A stretch of 64,000 bases of DNA from Rhodopirellula sp. (lineage in GTDB: Bacteria > Planctomycetota > Planctomycetia > Pirellulales > Pirellulaceae): contig NZGD01000035.1 of assembly GCA_002690925.1 (NCBI GenBank), positions 1 through 64,000 on the forward strand, read 5' to 3'. The notes under the pieces were generated by a model, which made no database searches, was not told where the DNA came from, and saw only the letters and a list, made by a program, of their open reading frames with translations. Position numbers and translations under genes: made by a program. The first letter of the stretch is position 1, and each line of letters starts with the position of its first letter. Shown here piece by piece: positions 26,520 to 35,880 of this stretch.

Positions 26520-28334
26520 ATGCCTACCCCACGTCTCGCACTTCTTTTGCTGGCTCTTGCCTGGCTTCCCATTGGATCTCTCGCGGCTCAAACCGACGAG
26601 CCAACCACCTCGGATCAACCTGTCGCCAGCGAACCAGCCAGCCAGGCTAATTCTGCGGCTGACGCTTCTCAGCCGAGTTCCGAACAGGAATCGCCAACAT
26701 CTGAATCCTCATCAGAGGCAGTGGTAACAGCAGAAGAAGTAGAGGCAAGCGTTGCAGCAAGAATCGACGAAGCGTTCGGAAACTGGATTGTAAATCCGTT
26801 TGCTACCGTTCTGTTTTTTGACTTTTACACTGGCCCGCGAACGAAAGAAGTTACTGACGAATTTGGCAACACGGTGCTGGATCAAGCCACCGGAGCTCCT
26901 CTGAAAGAGATAACCCGGCGAGGTTGGCTGCGCACCGAGGCCAATCCAGATGGAATCAGCATTCCATTCGTTGTCGTTTGGTTACTAGCGGGCGCGGTCT
27001 TTTTGACGCTCCGAATGGGCTTCATCAATATTCGTGCCTTCAAACATGCGATTGACCTGACCCGAGGCCTGTATGACAAGCCAGATGAAACGGGTGAGGT
27101 TTCTCACTTTCAGGCTTTATCGGCTGCCCTCTCAGCCACCGTCGGTCTCGGAAACATTGCCGGTGTTGCAATCGCAATCGGAACAGGTGGTCCCGGAGCC
27201 TGCCTATGGATAATCGCAATTGGACTTCTAGGAATGTCTGCCAAGTTTGCCGAATGCACACTCGGACAGCTCTACCGTACGAAGGACGAGGACGGACACG
27301 TTCTGGGCGGACCGATGCGTTACCTGCAAGTCGGTTTAACAGACCTCAACATGGCTCCCTTAGGAAAATTCCTGGCAATTCTTTTCATGCTGCTCTGTGT
27401 CGGAGCCAGCTTTGGCGGCGGCAATGCGTTTCAGATTGGGCAGTCACTTGAAGCCATCCGTGGTGACGTCCCGATCCTACAAGATTTTCCCGTCATCTAC
27501 GGCGTACTTATGGCAGCTTTGGTCGGTGTTGTGATCGTCGGAGGAATGCGAAGCATTGGTGCAGTGGCGAGTAAGATCGTTCCGTTCATGTGTGGAGCCT
27601 ACGTTCTTGCTGCTTTATTCATCTTGGTGAACAACATCGCGGGCATACCTGCTGCGATCAGCCTGATTTGGACAGAAGCCTTCAAGCCTGACGCGATATA
27701 CGGTGGCTTCCTCGGCGTGCTTGTCATCGGTGTTAAACGTGCCGTATTCAGTAATGAGGCCGGCGTGGGCTCGGCCGCTATCGCCCACTCTGCAGCCAAG
27801 ACAGATGAACCAGTCAGCGAAGGAATCGTTGCCCTACTCGAACCATTCATTGATACAGTGGTGGTTTGCACTATCACTGCGTTGGTCGTGATCGTCACCG
27901 GCGCGTACAACGCACCAGAAATGGCCGACGCGATTGCAGCAAACCAAGGTGCAAAAGTCACTCTGTTTGCGTTCACCACAGGTGGTTATGACTGGTTTCG
28001 TTACATTCTCTATTGTGCCGTTGTGCTGTTTGCCTATTCCACCTGCATCAGCTGGTCTTATTACGGCGAACGTTGCTGGGTTCAACTTTTTGGGGCGAGG
28101 CTGTCAATCGTCTACAAAATCCTGTTCCTTGGCTTCACAGTGCTGGGTTCAATCGTCACCGCAGGTAATATTCTCGACTTCAGCGATTTGATGATCCTTG
28201 GGATGAGCTTCCCCAACTTGCTGGGAGTGTTCTTACTGAGCGGCGTCGTCAAGCGGGAATTGAACAAGTACTGGGCAAAATACAAAGCCGGTGAACTGGA
28301 TATTGCAGAAGACGCGAGTGCAGGAGAAGCTTAA
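26520..28334 (+). CDS. AGCS-family alanine:sodium symporter with secreted-type N-terminal extension
   Basis: 604 residues from an ATG at 26520. The core matches amino-acid carrier AGCS proteins: GLGNIAGVAIAIGTGGPG, FSNEAGVGSAAIAHSAAK and EPFIDTVVVCTITALVV are the family motifs, within about ten membrane segments that import alanine or glycine with Na+. Before the core are a signal-peptide-like helix (1-23), a Ser/Glu/Gln-rich segment (24-75) and a short polar region with a DEFGN-type loop. Ordinary AGCS proteins start near the first transport helix, so the extension is longer than usual. The EboC-like gene follows after 40 bases on the same strand. Confidence 0.92.
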   Translation: MPTPRLALLLLALAWLPIGSLAAQTDEPTTSDQPVASEPASQANSAADASQPSSEQESPTSESSSEAVVTAEEVEASVAARIDEAFGNWIVNPFATVLFFDFYTGPRTKEVTDEFGNTVLDQATGAPLKEITRRGWLRTEANPDGISIPFVVVWLLAGAVFLTLRMGFINIRAFKHAIDLTRGLYDKPDETGEVSHFQALSAALSATVGLGNIAGVAIAIGTGGPGACLWIIAIGLLGMSAKFAECTLGQLYRTKDEDGHVLGGPMRYLQVGLTDLNMAPLGKFLAILFMLLCVGASFGGGNAFQIGQSLEAIRGDVPILQDFPVIYGVLMAALVGVVIVGGMRSIGAVASKIVPFMCGAYVLAALFILVNNIAGIPAAISLIWTEAFKPDAIYGGFLGVLVIGVKRAVFSNEAGVGSAAIAHSAAKTDEPVSEGIVALLEPFIDTVVVCTITALVVIVTGAYNAPEMADAIAANQGAKVTLFAFTTGGYDWFRYILYCAVVLFAYSTCISWSYYGERCWVQLFGARLSIVYKILFLGFTVLGSIVTAGNILDFSDLMILGMSFPNLLGVFLLSGVVKRELNKYWAKYKAGELDIAEDASAGEA

Positions 28335-28374
28335 CCCCTGTCCCGCAGACTCATCCTTTTCTGAAACCACCTGT

Positions 28375-29652
28375 ATGACTCGCGTTTGCATCATTAATGC
28401 TGTCGGCTTGACACCCGAACTACTGAAACACGCTCCGCGCATTTCAGCAATTGGCGAGTCACAGCCAATGCGAGCGCCGCTACCTGCTGTAACATGCACA
28501 TCACAGGCCACACTACTGACAGGTCTATCTCCAGCCCAACATGGGATTGTGGGCAATGGCTGGTACTACCGTGACACGCAGGAAATCCGCTTCTGGCAAC
28601 AAGCCAACTCACTGCTGTCGGGTGAAAAATTCTATGAAGGAATTGAAACCGCCAAAATGTTTTGGTGGTTCAATCAGTCGGCACCTGTGAAATACAGCGC
28701 GACCCCAAAGCCTCATTACGGATGCGACGGTTCGAAAGTATTTGACATCCTCGATCACACCGGGTGCGATCTGGTCCGGCATCTCGGACCGTTTCCATTT
28801 TTCTCGTTTTGGGGTCCCAACGCGGGACTTCCCAGTAGTGAATGGATTGCCGACGCCACCGCAATCGTGATGCGAAAAAATCGTCCCAAACTGACGATGG
28901 CCTACCTGCCGCATCTTGATTACGACTTCCAACGATTTCCAGATCATGACCCTCAACGGGTTGCCGAGTTGGATCAGTGTGCTGGCAGAATCATCGACGC
29001 CGCAAACGAGATTGATGCACAAGCCATCATTGTTTCCGAATATGGATTAGTGCCGGTCCAGCGGCCTGTTCACCTGAATCGCTACCTGCGCGAAATGGGC
29101 TGGTTGACTGTCCGCCCCGGTCCCTTTGGTGAAATGATGATGCCCGGTGAATCGGATGCTTTTGCAGTCGCCGACCACCAACTTGCACACGTCTATGTGC
29201 GCAATACTGACATGATCGATGACGTCGCCAAGGCACTGCTGTCTGTTCCCGGCGTTGCCCGCGTTGGCCGCCCCGTCGAATTTGAACTTGATCACCCCCG
29301 CAGCGGTGAACTGATTGTGCTTTCGGAACCGGAGGCCTGGTTCACGTACTATTATTGGATTGACGATTCTGTAGCACCTGATTTTTCTCGCACCGTCGAT
29401 ATCCATCGCAAACCTGGCTACGACCCTTGCGAACTGTTCATGACCAGCAAAGTCAGAGCCATGTCGCGTCTGGCGCAGAAGAAGATTGGAATGCGTTACA
29501 AGATGGATGTCATTCCTTTGGATGCCCAGCTGGTACGTGGAAGCCATGGCCTGCACACCCAACCTGAAAAGGGACCTTTGGTTGTGGGACCCGGCGAACT
29601 GCCGGATGACATGCGGAATTTCAAGGCTTATGTTCAAAGCTTGTTGGCTTGA
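28375..29652 (+). CDS. EboC-like alkaline-phosphatase-superfamily phosphodiesterase
   Basis: About 425 residues from the ATG at 28375 (MTRVCIINAVGLTPELL); an upstream ATG at 28291 lies inside the carrier gene. The protein resembles the nucleotide pyrophosphatase/phosphodiesterase family that includes EboC: LPAVTCTSQATLLTGLSPAQHGIVGNGW contains the nucleophile region, then a Trp/Phe-rich stretch FWWFNQS, YLPHLDYDFQRF with metal-binding Asp/His, and ADHQLAHV and GSHGLH near the C-terminal metal site. The first metal Asp usual in the superfamily is not obvious in INAVGL. The substrate is unknown. No other ebo genes are nearby. Confidence 0.85.
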   Translation: MTRVCIINAVGLTPELLKHAPRISAIGESQPMRAPLPAVTCTSQATLLTGLSPAQHGIVGNGWYYRDTQEIRFWQQANSLLSGEKFYEGIETAKMFWWFNQSAPVKYSATPKPHYGCDGSKVFDILDHTGCDLVRHLGPFPFFSFWGPNAGLPSSEWIADATAIVMRKNRPKLTMAYLPHLDYDFQRFPDHDPQRVAELDQCAGRIIDAANEIDAQAIIVSEYGLVPVQRPVHLNRYLREMGWLTVRPGPFGEMMMPGESDAFAVADHQLAHVYVRNTDMIDDVAKALLSVPGVARVGRPVEFELDHPRSGELIVLSEPEAWFTYYYWIDDSVAPDFSRTVDIHRKPGYDPCELFMTSKVRAMSRLAQKKIGMRYKMDVIPLDAQLVRGSHGLHTQPEKGPLVVGPGELPDDMRNFKAYVQSLLA

Positions 29653-29714
29653 ACGCAGCGAGTAAAGTCCGTGAGGCAGCCGTGAGGGACTCTCCCGACT
29701 TGGGATCAATCTGC

Positions 29715-30755
29715 CTAGGTAGCCAATTCTGTCGAAGCCGCATCGACTGGTTCTGAACCAGGAAAATAATCACGAACTACGCTGTAAAACTCAGCAGAGC
29801 CCGAAACTTTTGCCACATGCGTCCGAAAGAACCTCGCTCCACGTTTCCCCTGCGCATAACAGCAGGCGTACTTGCGCATCAGAATAGTCCCCTTCTCTTC
29901 CCCAAAACGATCAACCACCAGACGGTAATGATTCAGCATCACATCCCGCTGTTCATCTAAAGTTGGCTCAGGTGGAATAGCATCACCCCGCAAGGCGGCG
30001 GCAGCCTGAGCAAATAACCAGGGCCTGCCCAAACAGGCTCGGGCGATCATCACCCCATCCACATCGTAATTCTCGAAGGCTGCTACAACCTTCTCCGCAG
30101 AGTCAAGATCACCGTTTCCGATCAGTGGTATGCGTCGCAAGTGCTGCTTGATCTCACTGATCCGGTCCCAATCTGCATTGCCACGAAACATATCACGAGC
30201 TGTTCTCCCGTGGACCGTCAATGCTGCTGCGCCCGCCTCTTCAACGACCTTGGCGACCTCGTTGCAATTCACAGAATCGCGTGAGCAACCGAGTCGAATT
30301 TTCGCAGTCACCGGTGTCGGTGAGCAAGCTTCTACGAGTCGGCTAATGATCTGGAACATTCGCTGAGGCTCGCGTAGAAGATAACTGCCGCTGTGCGCTT
30401 TTTCCGTCACCTGTTTGACCGGACAACCAAAATTGATATCGACCACGCTAACCTGATATTCCTCCGTCAGTCGGCGTCCCACTTTAGCCATCGTATCTGG
30501 GTCGTTATCCCAAATTTGAACCGCTAATGGCCTAGGCTCCTCGGCAACTCCCCACAAACGGTCTGGATGTTCGGCAACGTGTTCGTCCATCCAGACAAAG
30601 CCCCGAGCATTGACCATTTCGGTGGCCAACAGACCAACCCCACCAAACTGGCGAACCACCTCTCTGAAAGCGGCGTTCGTGAAACCTGCCATCGGCGCTT
30701 GCAGAACAGGAGGATCGATTACCAGATCACCAATATGCAGGGGCGGCACAAGCAT
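29715..30755 (-). CDS. dusB: tRNA-dihydrouridine synthase
   Basis: FMN enzyme that reduces uridines in the tRNA D loop. 346 residues, DusB/TIM-barrel type: QAPMAGFTNAAFR near the N-terminus, the active-site Cys111 in DINFGCPVKQVTEKAHSGSYLL, AKIRLG, VHGRTARD and IPLIGNGDLDS for the FMN site, GVMIARACLGRPW. The usual GAGAALL after GCPVKKV is here HSGSYLL, a small departure. It is convergent with the EboC-like gene and starts from an ATG at 30755. Confidence 0.93.
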   Translation of the reverse strand: MLVPPLHIGDLVIDPPVLQAPMAGFTNAAFREVVRQFGGVGLLATEMVNARGFVWMDEHVAEHPDRLWGVAEEPRPLAVQIWDNDPDTMAKVGRRLTEEYQVSVVDINFGCPVKQVTEKAHSGSYLLREPQRMFQIISRLVEACSPTPVTAKIRLGCSRDSVNCNEVAKVVEEAGAAALTVHGRTARDMFRGNADWDRISEIKQHLRRIPLIGNGDLDSAEKVVAAFENYDVDGVMIARACLGRPWLFAQAAAALRGDAIPPEPTLDEQRDVMLNHYRLVVDRFGEEKGTILMRKYACCYAQGKRGARFFRTHVAKVSGSAEFYSVVRDYFPGSEPVDAASTELAT

Positions 30756-30995
30756 TCGAACTCAGTTAGAAAACGGCAGTGTGAAAACAAAAAATAAAGA
30801 AAGGTTAAGTTGAACCAGCTCCAGCCAATTCCAACACAGATCGCAAGCCATTTTTGCCCGACGAACCGCTAATGTTAACAGCATCCTGTAGAAATACAGC
30901 TTAATTCCAACCAGCTCAACTTTTGAAACCCACTGGGCGGCTGTTCCCTGCTCTCAAAACACAATCGATCTTCGCGATTATGCTCAACCAGGGTG

Positions 30996-32777
30996 TCACA
31001 TATCCCCACTTAGTTCCATCCATTTCTCTTCGCACAGATTCAGCTCCTCCGAGATTTCGGTAAGTTGCTGATGCAGGCGAACAGCCTCCTCTGGGTCCGT
31101 TTCCGAGAGCAATTTTTCGTTGATTCCCCGCTTTTCATCATCCAGCCGCGCGATCTTCTTTTCAAGATTTTTCAGTTCTTTTTCAGCACGCCGCTGATCT
31201 CGCTGAGCTTTGCGGTAATCTCCCACGCCTCCCTTAGCAACGGGGCCACCCGACGCACCTTTGACTTTCCCCGTACGTTCCCGTTCTCCATCATCAATCT
31301 CTTTTTCAACTGACTCCAGATACGTCTGATAATTGCCGAAATAATTCTTCACACTCCCATCACGCACCTCGATCACGCTGGTGGCTACTCGCTGCATGAA
31401 GTGCCTATCGTGACTCGTGAATACGACCGTGCCCTTGTACAACTCCAATGCTTCGGCCAACGCTTCAACAGTTTCCACATCGAGGTGGTTTCCGGGTTCG
31501 TCAAGCACGAGCACATTAGCGGTTCCCAGCAACAAGCCAGCCATGCACAGCCGCGCCCGTTCTCCCCCACTGAGCACCTTGATTTTCTTTTGGATATGCT
31601 CATCACGAAATAACAGAGCCCCTGCCATCGCCAACAGATCCTGTCGCGTCGTATCGCTATCAGAAGAATACTCAAGTTGTTCAAGCACAGTCAGACGTTC
31701 ATCGAGACTGCTGTAAACGTGTTGGGCGTAGGTTCCTATTTCAACTCCATAGCCCCACTTCATTTGGCCACCCAACGCATCGAGCGAATGAACAAGAGTT
31801 CGCAAAAGCGTAGTCTTACCCTGCCCATTGTCACCCACAATCGCCGCCCGCTCACCGTGCTCAATTTCGAGCGTAATCTGATCAGCTACCACATGGTTTG
31901 GATACCCGATCGACATCCCATCGCATCGCACAGCGGTACCCTGCCTCGGGTTCACGCGAGGTGCCCGGATATGTACCGTTGGCTCATCAACCTCAAGTTC
32001 CGTCGTCTGAAGTTTCTCCAGTTGCTTTGCTTTACTCCTCGCCTGACTGGCTGTTGATGCATTGGCGCGATTCTTCTCAATGAACTTTTGAAGTTGTTTT
32101 TGCTTGGCGATGACAGTCGCATTCACCCGCCGATCGTGCTCCCGTCGCTCTTCACGATATTCAAGGAATGGATCAATTTTACCAGGGTACATTGTCAGCT
32201 TGCCACGCGACAATTCCAGCGTTTGCGAACAGGTGGCAGCAAGGAACGAGCGATCATGGCTGACGATCAGGGCCGCTTTGTTAAAGTCCCTGAGGAAATG
32301 TTCCAATAGGATTTGCGTTCGCAGATCGAGAAAGTTGGTTGGCTCATCAAGCATCAACAAGTTGGGGTCCTTGAGCAGCAATGCCGCCAATTTGACACGG
32401 GTCTGCCAACCACCGGAAAGTGATTTCACCGGCCCCTCCAAATAGGCCCCCTTTAACTCAAATTGCCCAGCCACCTCCCCACATCGCCAATCCGGCTCAT
32501 TGCTGTCCCTCATCAGGAAATCAAGTGCAGATTCGCCCGGCTGAAACGGGTCATGTTGCCTCAGGTAACCAATGCGGAGCGACGGATGATGGACAACGTC
32601 ACCTTTTTCTAGCTCTTCTTCGCCCAACAGGACCTTAAGCAAGGTCGATTTTCCAGCCCCATTTCGTCCGATGAAGCCCACTTTGACATCATCCACCAGC
32701 GATAACTCGGCATCGTCCAGCACGAGCTGGTCAGCGAACCTTTTTTGTGCGTCACGAACTTGAATCAATACGGCCAT
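30996..32777 (-). CDS. ABC-F family ATPase
   Basis: Soluble ABC protein with two nucleotide-binding domains and no membrane part; ABC-F proteins act on the ribosome. The ATG at 32777 gives about 593 residues; an ATG at 32786 and the frame up to 32867 are less family-like. Domain 1 has GRNGAGKST (37-45) and LSGGWQTRVKL...LDEPTNFLD; domain 2 has GDNGQGKTT and LSGGERARLCM...LDEPGNHLD, where the usual Thr of DEPTNHLD is Gly. A charged interdomain linker and a C-terminal coiled coil (AEKELKNLEKKIARLDDEK) match the Uup branch best. Uup or EttA assignment is not certain. Confidence 0.9.
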   Translation of the reverse strand: MAVLIQVRDAQKRFADQLVLDDAELSLVDDVKVGFIGRNGAGKSTLLKVLLGEEELEKGDVVHHPSLRIGYLRQHDPFQPGESALDFLMRDSNEPDWRCGEVAGQFELKGAYLEGPVKSLSGGWQTRVKLAALLLKDPNLLMLDEPTNFLDLRTQILLEHFLRDFNKAALIVSHDRSFLAATCSQTLELSRGKLTMYPGKIDPFLEYREERREHDRRVNATVIAKQKQLQKFIEKNRANASTASQARSKAKQLEKLQTTELEVDEPTVHIRAPRVNPRQGTAVRCDGMSIGYPNHVVADQITLEIEHGERAAIVGDNGQGKTTLLRTLVHSLDALGGQMKWGYGVEIGTYAQHVYSSLDERLTVLEQLEYSSDSDTTRQDLLAMAGALLFRDEHIQKKIKVLSGGERARLCMAGLLLGTANVLVLDEPGNHLDVETVEALAEALELYKGTVVFTSHDRHFMQRVATSVIEVRDGSVKNYFGNYQTYLESVEKEIDDGERERTGKVKGASGGPVAKGGVGDYRKAQRDQRRAEKELKNLEKKIARLDDEKRGINEKLLSETDPEEAVRLHQQLTEISEELNLCEEKWMELSGDM

Positions 32778-33085
32778 CGAATCCATCAACCGGAAGTCGG
32801 AAAAGAAAAATGCCACTCTCTGGCAGGCCTCAAACTTACCACCCGTGGCGGAGACCAGAAATGCCACAACACAAACAGTTTTCGGGTAAATCTGCTAACG
32901 AAAGTTCCACTGAGCCGCTACCACACCCGATGGTAATTCTTTAAATTGCATGCAGCTCAGGTGAACCCCAGCCCGTCACGGGGGTTCAAACCATTACCAA
33001 CCGCATCTGATCCTTGAGCAGATCGTCCCCCGATCGATGATCTAGCTGCACGAATCGGCCCACTTTCATTGGCCCTGCCGTCACC
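32778..33085. promoter_or_regulatory. Divergent region with hairpin ahead of sucA
   Basis: 308 bases separate the likely starts of the ABC-F gene and sucA. At 32962-32988 an 8-bp inverted repeat (tgaacccc / ggggttca) encloses an 11-base loop, and a nested cccg-tca-cggg could form as an alternative stem. It lies about 100 bases upstream of the sucA ATG with no T run. It may be a leader structure, an operator or chance. Confidence 0.3.
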
Positions 33086-35872
33086 ATGAAAAGCTACAGC
33101 TTGGACTACATCGATGATTTGTACGTCCAGTACGTTCGCGATCCCACCAGCGTTTCAGAAAACTGGCGAAAGTATTTTGAACAGTTTCTCGTTGGAAGTG
33201 GCAGCACCAGCAAAAACAGGCCATCGGCCGAGGGAGCCGGTAGTACCAAAACCAGTGGTAATGACAAAGGCGAGGGCTCCACGAACGACTCCGCCGCGCA
33301 AGCTCTGTGGCTCGCCCGAATTCAGGATCGAGTTAACAACCTGGTGCGTGAATACCGCGTTCGGGGTCACTTGGTAGCCAATCTGGACCCATTGGGTTTC
33401 GACAGGCCAGATAGTCCCGAATTGAATCCGAACGTCTACGGACTAAATCAGGAAGATCTGATTCGTCCCTTCAACGGCGTCTCCGTCGAGACAGAACTCG
33501 GTGGCACAATTGATGCCATCCTGACCCGCTTACGAAATACCTATTGCCGGAGCATTGGTGCACAATTCATGCACATCGACCGGCGCAATATCCGTGATTG
33601 GCTGCAACGCCGCATGGAAACCACCGAAAATCGGCTTGAATTGTCGCACGATGTACAAAGGCGAATTTACGCCAGACTCGCAGACGCGACCATCTTCGAA
33701 GAATTCGTGCGTCGTAAGTTTGTCGGTGCCAAAACGTTCTCGCTCGAGGGCGCAGAGACCCTGATCCCAATGCTCGACCTCGCCTTGGAAAAAGCGTCAC
33801 AGCACAATGTGAAGGAAGTTGTGATGGGCATGGCCCATCGTGGCCGCCTCAACGTGATGGCTAACATCCTCAAGAAACGGGCCATGAACATATTCTGGTC
33901 CTTTGACGATCCCAATCCGGAAATGAACCGCGGTGGCGGCGATGTCCGTTACCACCTGGGCTACAGCAGCGATTGGACTACGGCCTCAGGGGATAATCTT
34001 CATATCTCACTGTGTTTCAACCCAAGCCATCTCGAATTCGTCAATACAGTTGCTCAAGGTCGAACCCGGTGCAAACAGGATCGCCGCCGTGATGAGCAAA
34101 GACAGGAGGTAATGACCATCCTGATCCATGGCGACGCAGCGTTTGCAGGCGAGGGAGTGGTGCAGGAAACCCTCAACCTCAGCGAACTACAAGGTTACAA
34201 GACGGGTGGCACGCTGCACATTGTGATCAATAATCAGGTTGGTTTCACCACTGAGCCGGACGAGGGACGCAGCACAACCTACGCCACCGACATCGCAAAA
34301 ATGCTTCAGATCCCCATTTTTCACGTTAATGGTGAAGATCCTGAAGCAGTTGCCCAAGTGGTTTCATTGGCAATGGATTTTAGAAAGGAATTTCAGCGGG
34401 ATGTCGTGATCGACCTCTACGCATTCCGCAGATGGGGACACAACGAAGGGGATGAACCTCGTTTCACCCAACCTCGCATGTACGCTGAAATCGATCGCCG
34501 AGCCAGTGTGCGAGAACAGTACCTGAACCGACTCCTTGAACTGGGAAAAATCAGTTCCGAAGAAGCAGAAGAAATTCAGCAAGAAAGAACGGAAAAGCTG
34601 GAGTCGGAATTTGCAGCTAGTAAGAATGAACCCTTTGTCCCAGACACTCAAACCCTTGCGGCCAACTGGAGTGACTACTTCGGAGGCCCGGAACCGGCGG
34701 AAGATACCCCTACGGGCTACGACACAGGAAAGCTTTCCAAACTACTGGATTCGTTGACACGACTTCCGGAAAATTTTTCTGCAAACAAGAAACTCAAACG
34801 CCCCATGACACAACGGAGGGAGATGGCCGAGGGCAAACATCCCCTCGACTGGGCGAGTGCCGAGGCAGCAGCTTTTGCCTCCCTGCTTACTGACGGCCAT
34901 CCAATTCGGATGACAGGTCAAGACTGCCAACGCGGTACGTTCAGCCAACGGCACGCTGTGCTACATGACACAAAGGATGGAAGCACCTACACACCGCTGG
35001 CCAATCTTAGCACTGATCAAGCCAGACTTGAGCTTTACAACAGTCCACTAAGCGAGGCTGGTGTTCTCGGTTTTGAATATGGATACTCATTGGATAGCCC
35101 CGATGGCTTGGTTGTCTGGGAAGCCCAGTTCGGTGATTTCTGGAATTGCGCCCAAGTGATAGTCGATCAATTTATCGCCAGTGCAGAAGACAAATGGAAT
35201 CGGCTCAGCGGTTTGGTGATGTTGCTTCCGCACGGTTTTGAAGGCCAAGGGCCAGAACACTGCAGTGCCCGTGTTGAACGATTTCTGGCTATGGCGGCAG
35301 AGCACAACATTCAGGTCTGTCAGCCGACCACACCCGCTCAGTATTTCCACCTGCTGCGTCGCCAAGTCATCCGCAAATGGAAAAAACCACTGGTGGTATT
35401 ATCACCCAAAAGTCTGCTCCGACATCCCCGCGTGATCAGTCGATTGTCAGATTTGACCGAGGGCACGTTCCGAAAAGTCTTGCCGGATGAAGATGTGTCC
35501 CTCGAGCATGCCGATCGTTTGATCCTTTGTACCGGAAAGGTCTACTATGACCTGATCGAGGCTCGCGAGGAAAAGAAACTGAGCAATGTCGCGATCATGA
35601 GAATCGAACAACTCTACCCGCTCAGCGTAAAAGAACTGCTGGCATCAGTAAATGGATTTTCAGCAGGCAAGCCCGTTTACTGGGTTCAGGAAGAGCCGAC
35701 CAACATGGGCGCTTGGCCGTACATTAAGCAAACCTTCAGCGACGACTTATCAGAGAAATATAACCTTAAGCGTGTAAGCCGCGTTGAATCGGCCAGTCCC
35801 AGCACTGGCAGCATGGCGGCACACAAACTGGAACAGGCTGAACTGATCGACGAGGCCTTGGCAGACCTCTAG
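33086..35872 (+). CDS. sucA: 2-oxoglutarate dehydrogenase E1 component
   Basis: Thiamine-diphosphate enzyme that decarboxylates 2-oxoglutarate and passes the succinyl group to E2 in the TCA cycle. 928 residues, normal for the family. The N-terminal YIDDLYVQYVRDPTSVSENWRKYF is the OGDH start domain. ThDP- and substrate-site motifs follow: MGMAHRGRLNVM, HGDAAFAGEGVVQET, NNQVGFTT, and in the C-terminal half SQRHAVLHDTKDG and LPHGFEGQGPEHCSARVERF. A Ser/Gly/Lys-rich linker of 35 residues near residue 40 is the only soft part. The E2 gene (sucB) and lpd are not in this window. Confidence 0.97.
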   Translation: MKSYSLDYIDDLYVQYVRDPTSVSENWRKYFEQFLVGSGSTSKNRPSAEGAGSTKTSGNDKGEGSTNDSAAQALWLARIQDRVNNLVREYRVRGHLVANLDPLGFDRPDSPELNPNVYGLNQEDLIRPFNGVSVETELGGTIDAILTRLRNTYCRSIGAQFMHIDRRNIRDWLQRRMETTENRLELSHDVQRRIYARLADATIFEEFVRRKFVGAKTFSLEGAETLIPMLDLALEKASQHNVKEVVMGMAHRGRLNVMANILKKRAMNIFWSFDDPNPEMNRGGGDVRYHLGYSSDWTTASGDNLHISLCFNPSHLEFVNTVAQGRTRCKQDRRRDEQRQEVMTILIHGDAAFAGEGVVQETLNLSELQGYKTGGTLHIVINNQVGFTTEPDEGRSTTYATDIAKMLQIPIFHVNGEDPEAVAQVVSLAMDFRKEFQRDVVIDLYAFRRWGHNEGDEPRFTQPRMYAEIDRRASVREQYLNRLLELGKISSEEAEEIQQERTEKLESEFAASKNEPFVPDTQTLAANWSDYFGGPEPAEDTPTGYDTGKLSKLLDSLTRLPENFSANKKLKRPMTQRREMAEGKHPLDWASAEAAAFASLLTDGHPIRMTGQDCQRGTFSQRHAVLHDTKDGSTYTPLANLSTDQARLELYNSPLSEAGVLGFEYGYSLDSPDGLVVWEAQFGDFWNCAQVIVDQFIASAEDKWNRLSGLVMLLPHGFEGQGPEHCSARVERFLAMAAEHNIQVCQPTTPAQYFHLLRRQVIRKWKKPLVVLSPKSLLRHPRVISRLSDLTEGTFRKVLPDEDVSLEHADRLILCTGKVYYDLIEAREEKKLSNVAIMRIEQLYPLSVKELLASVNGFSAGKPVYWVQEEPTNMGAWPYIKQTFSDDLSEKYNLKRVSRVESASPSTGSMAAHKLEQAELIDEALADL

Positions 35873-35880
35873 AGCCCGTT

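Noticed and set aside
29047-29709. 220-codon minus-strand frame
   Set aside because: It is the antisense shadow of the EboC-like gene, which has clear family motifs on the plus strand.
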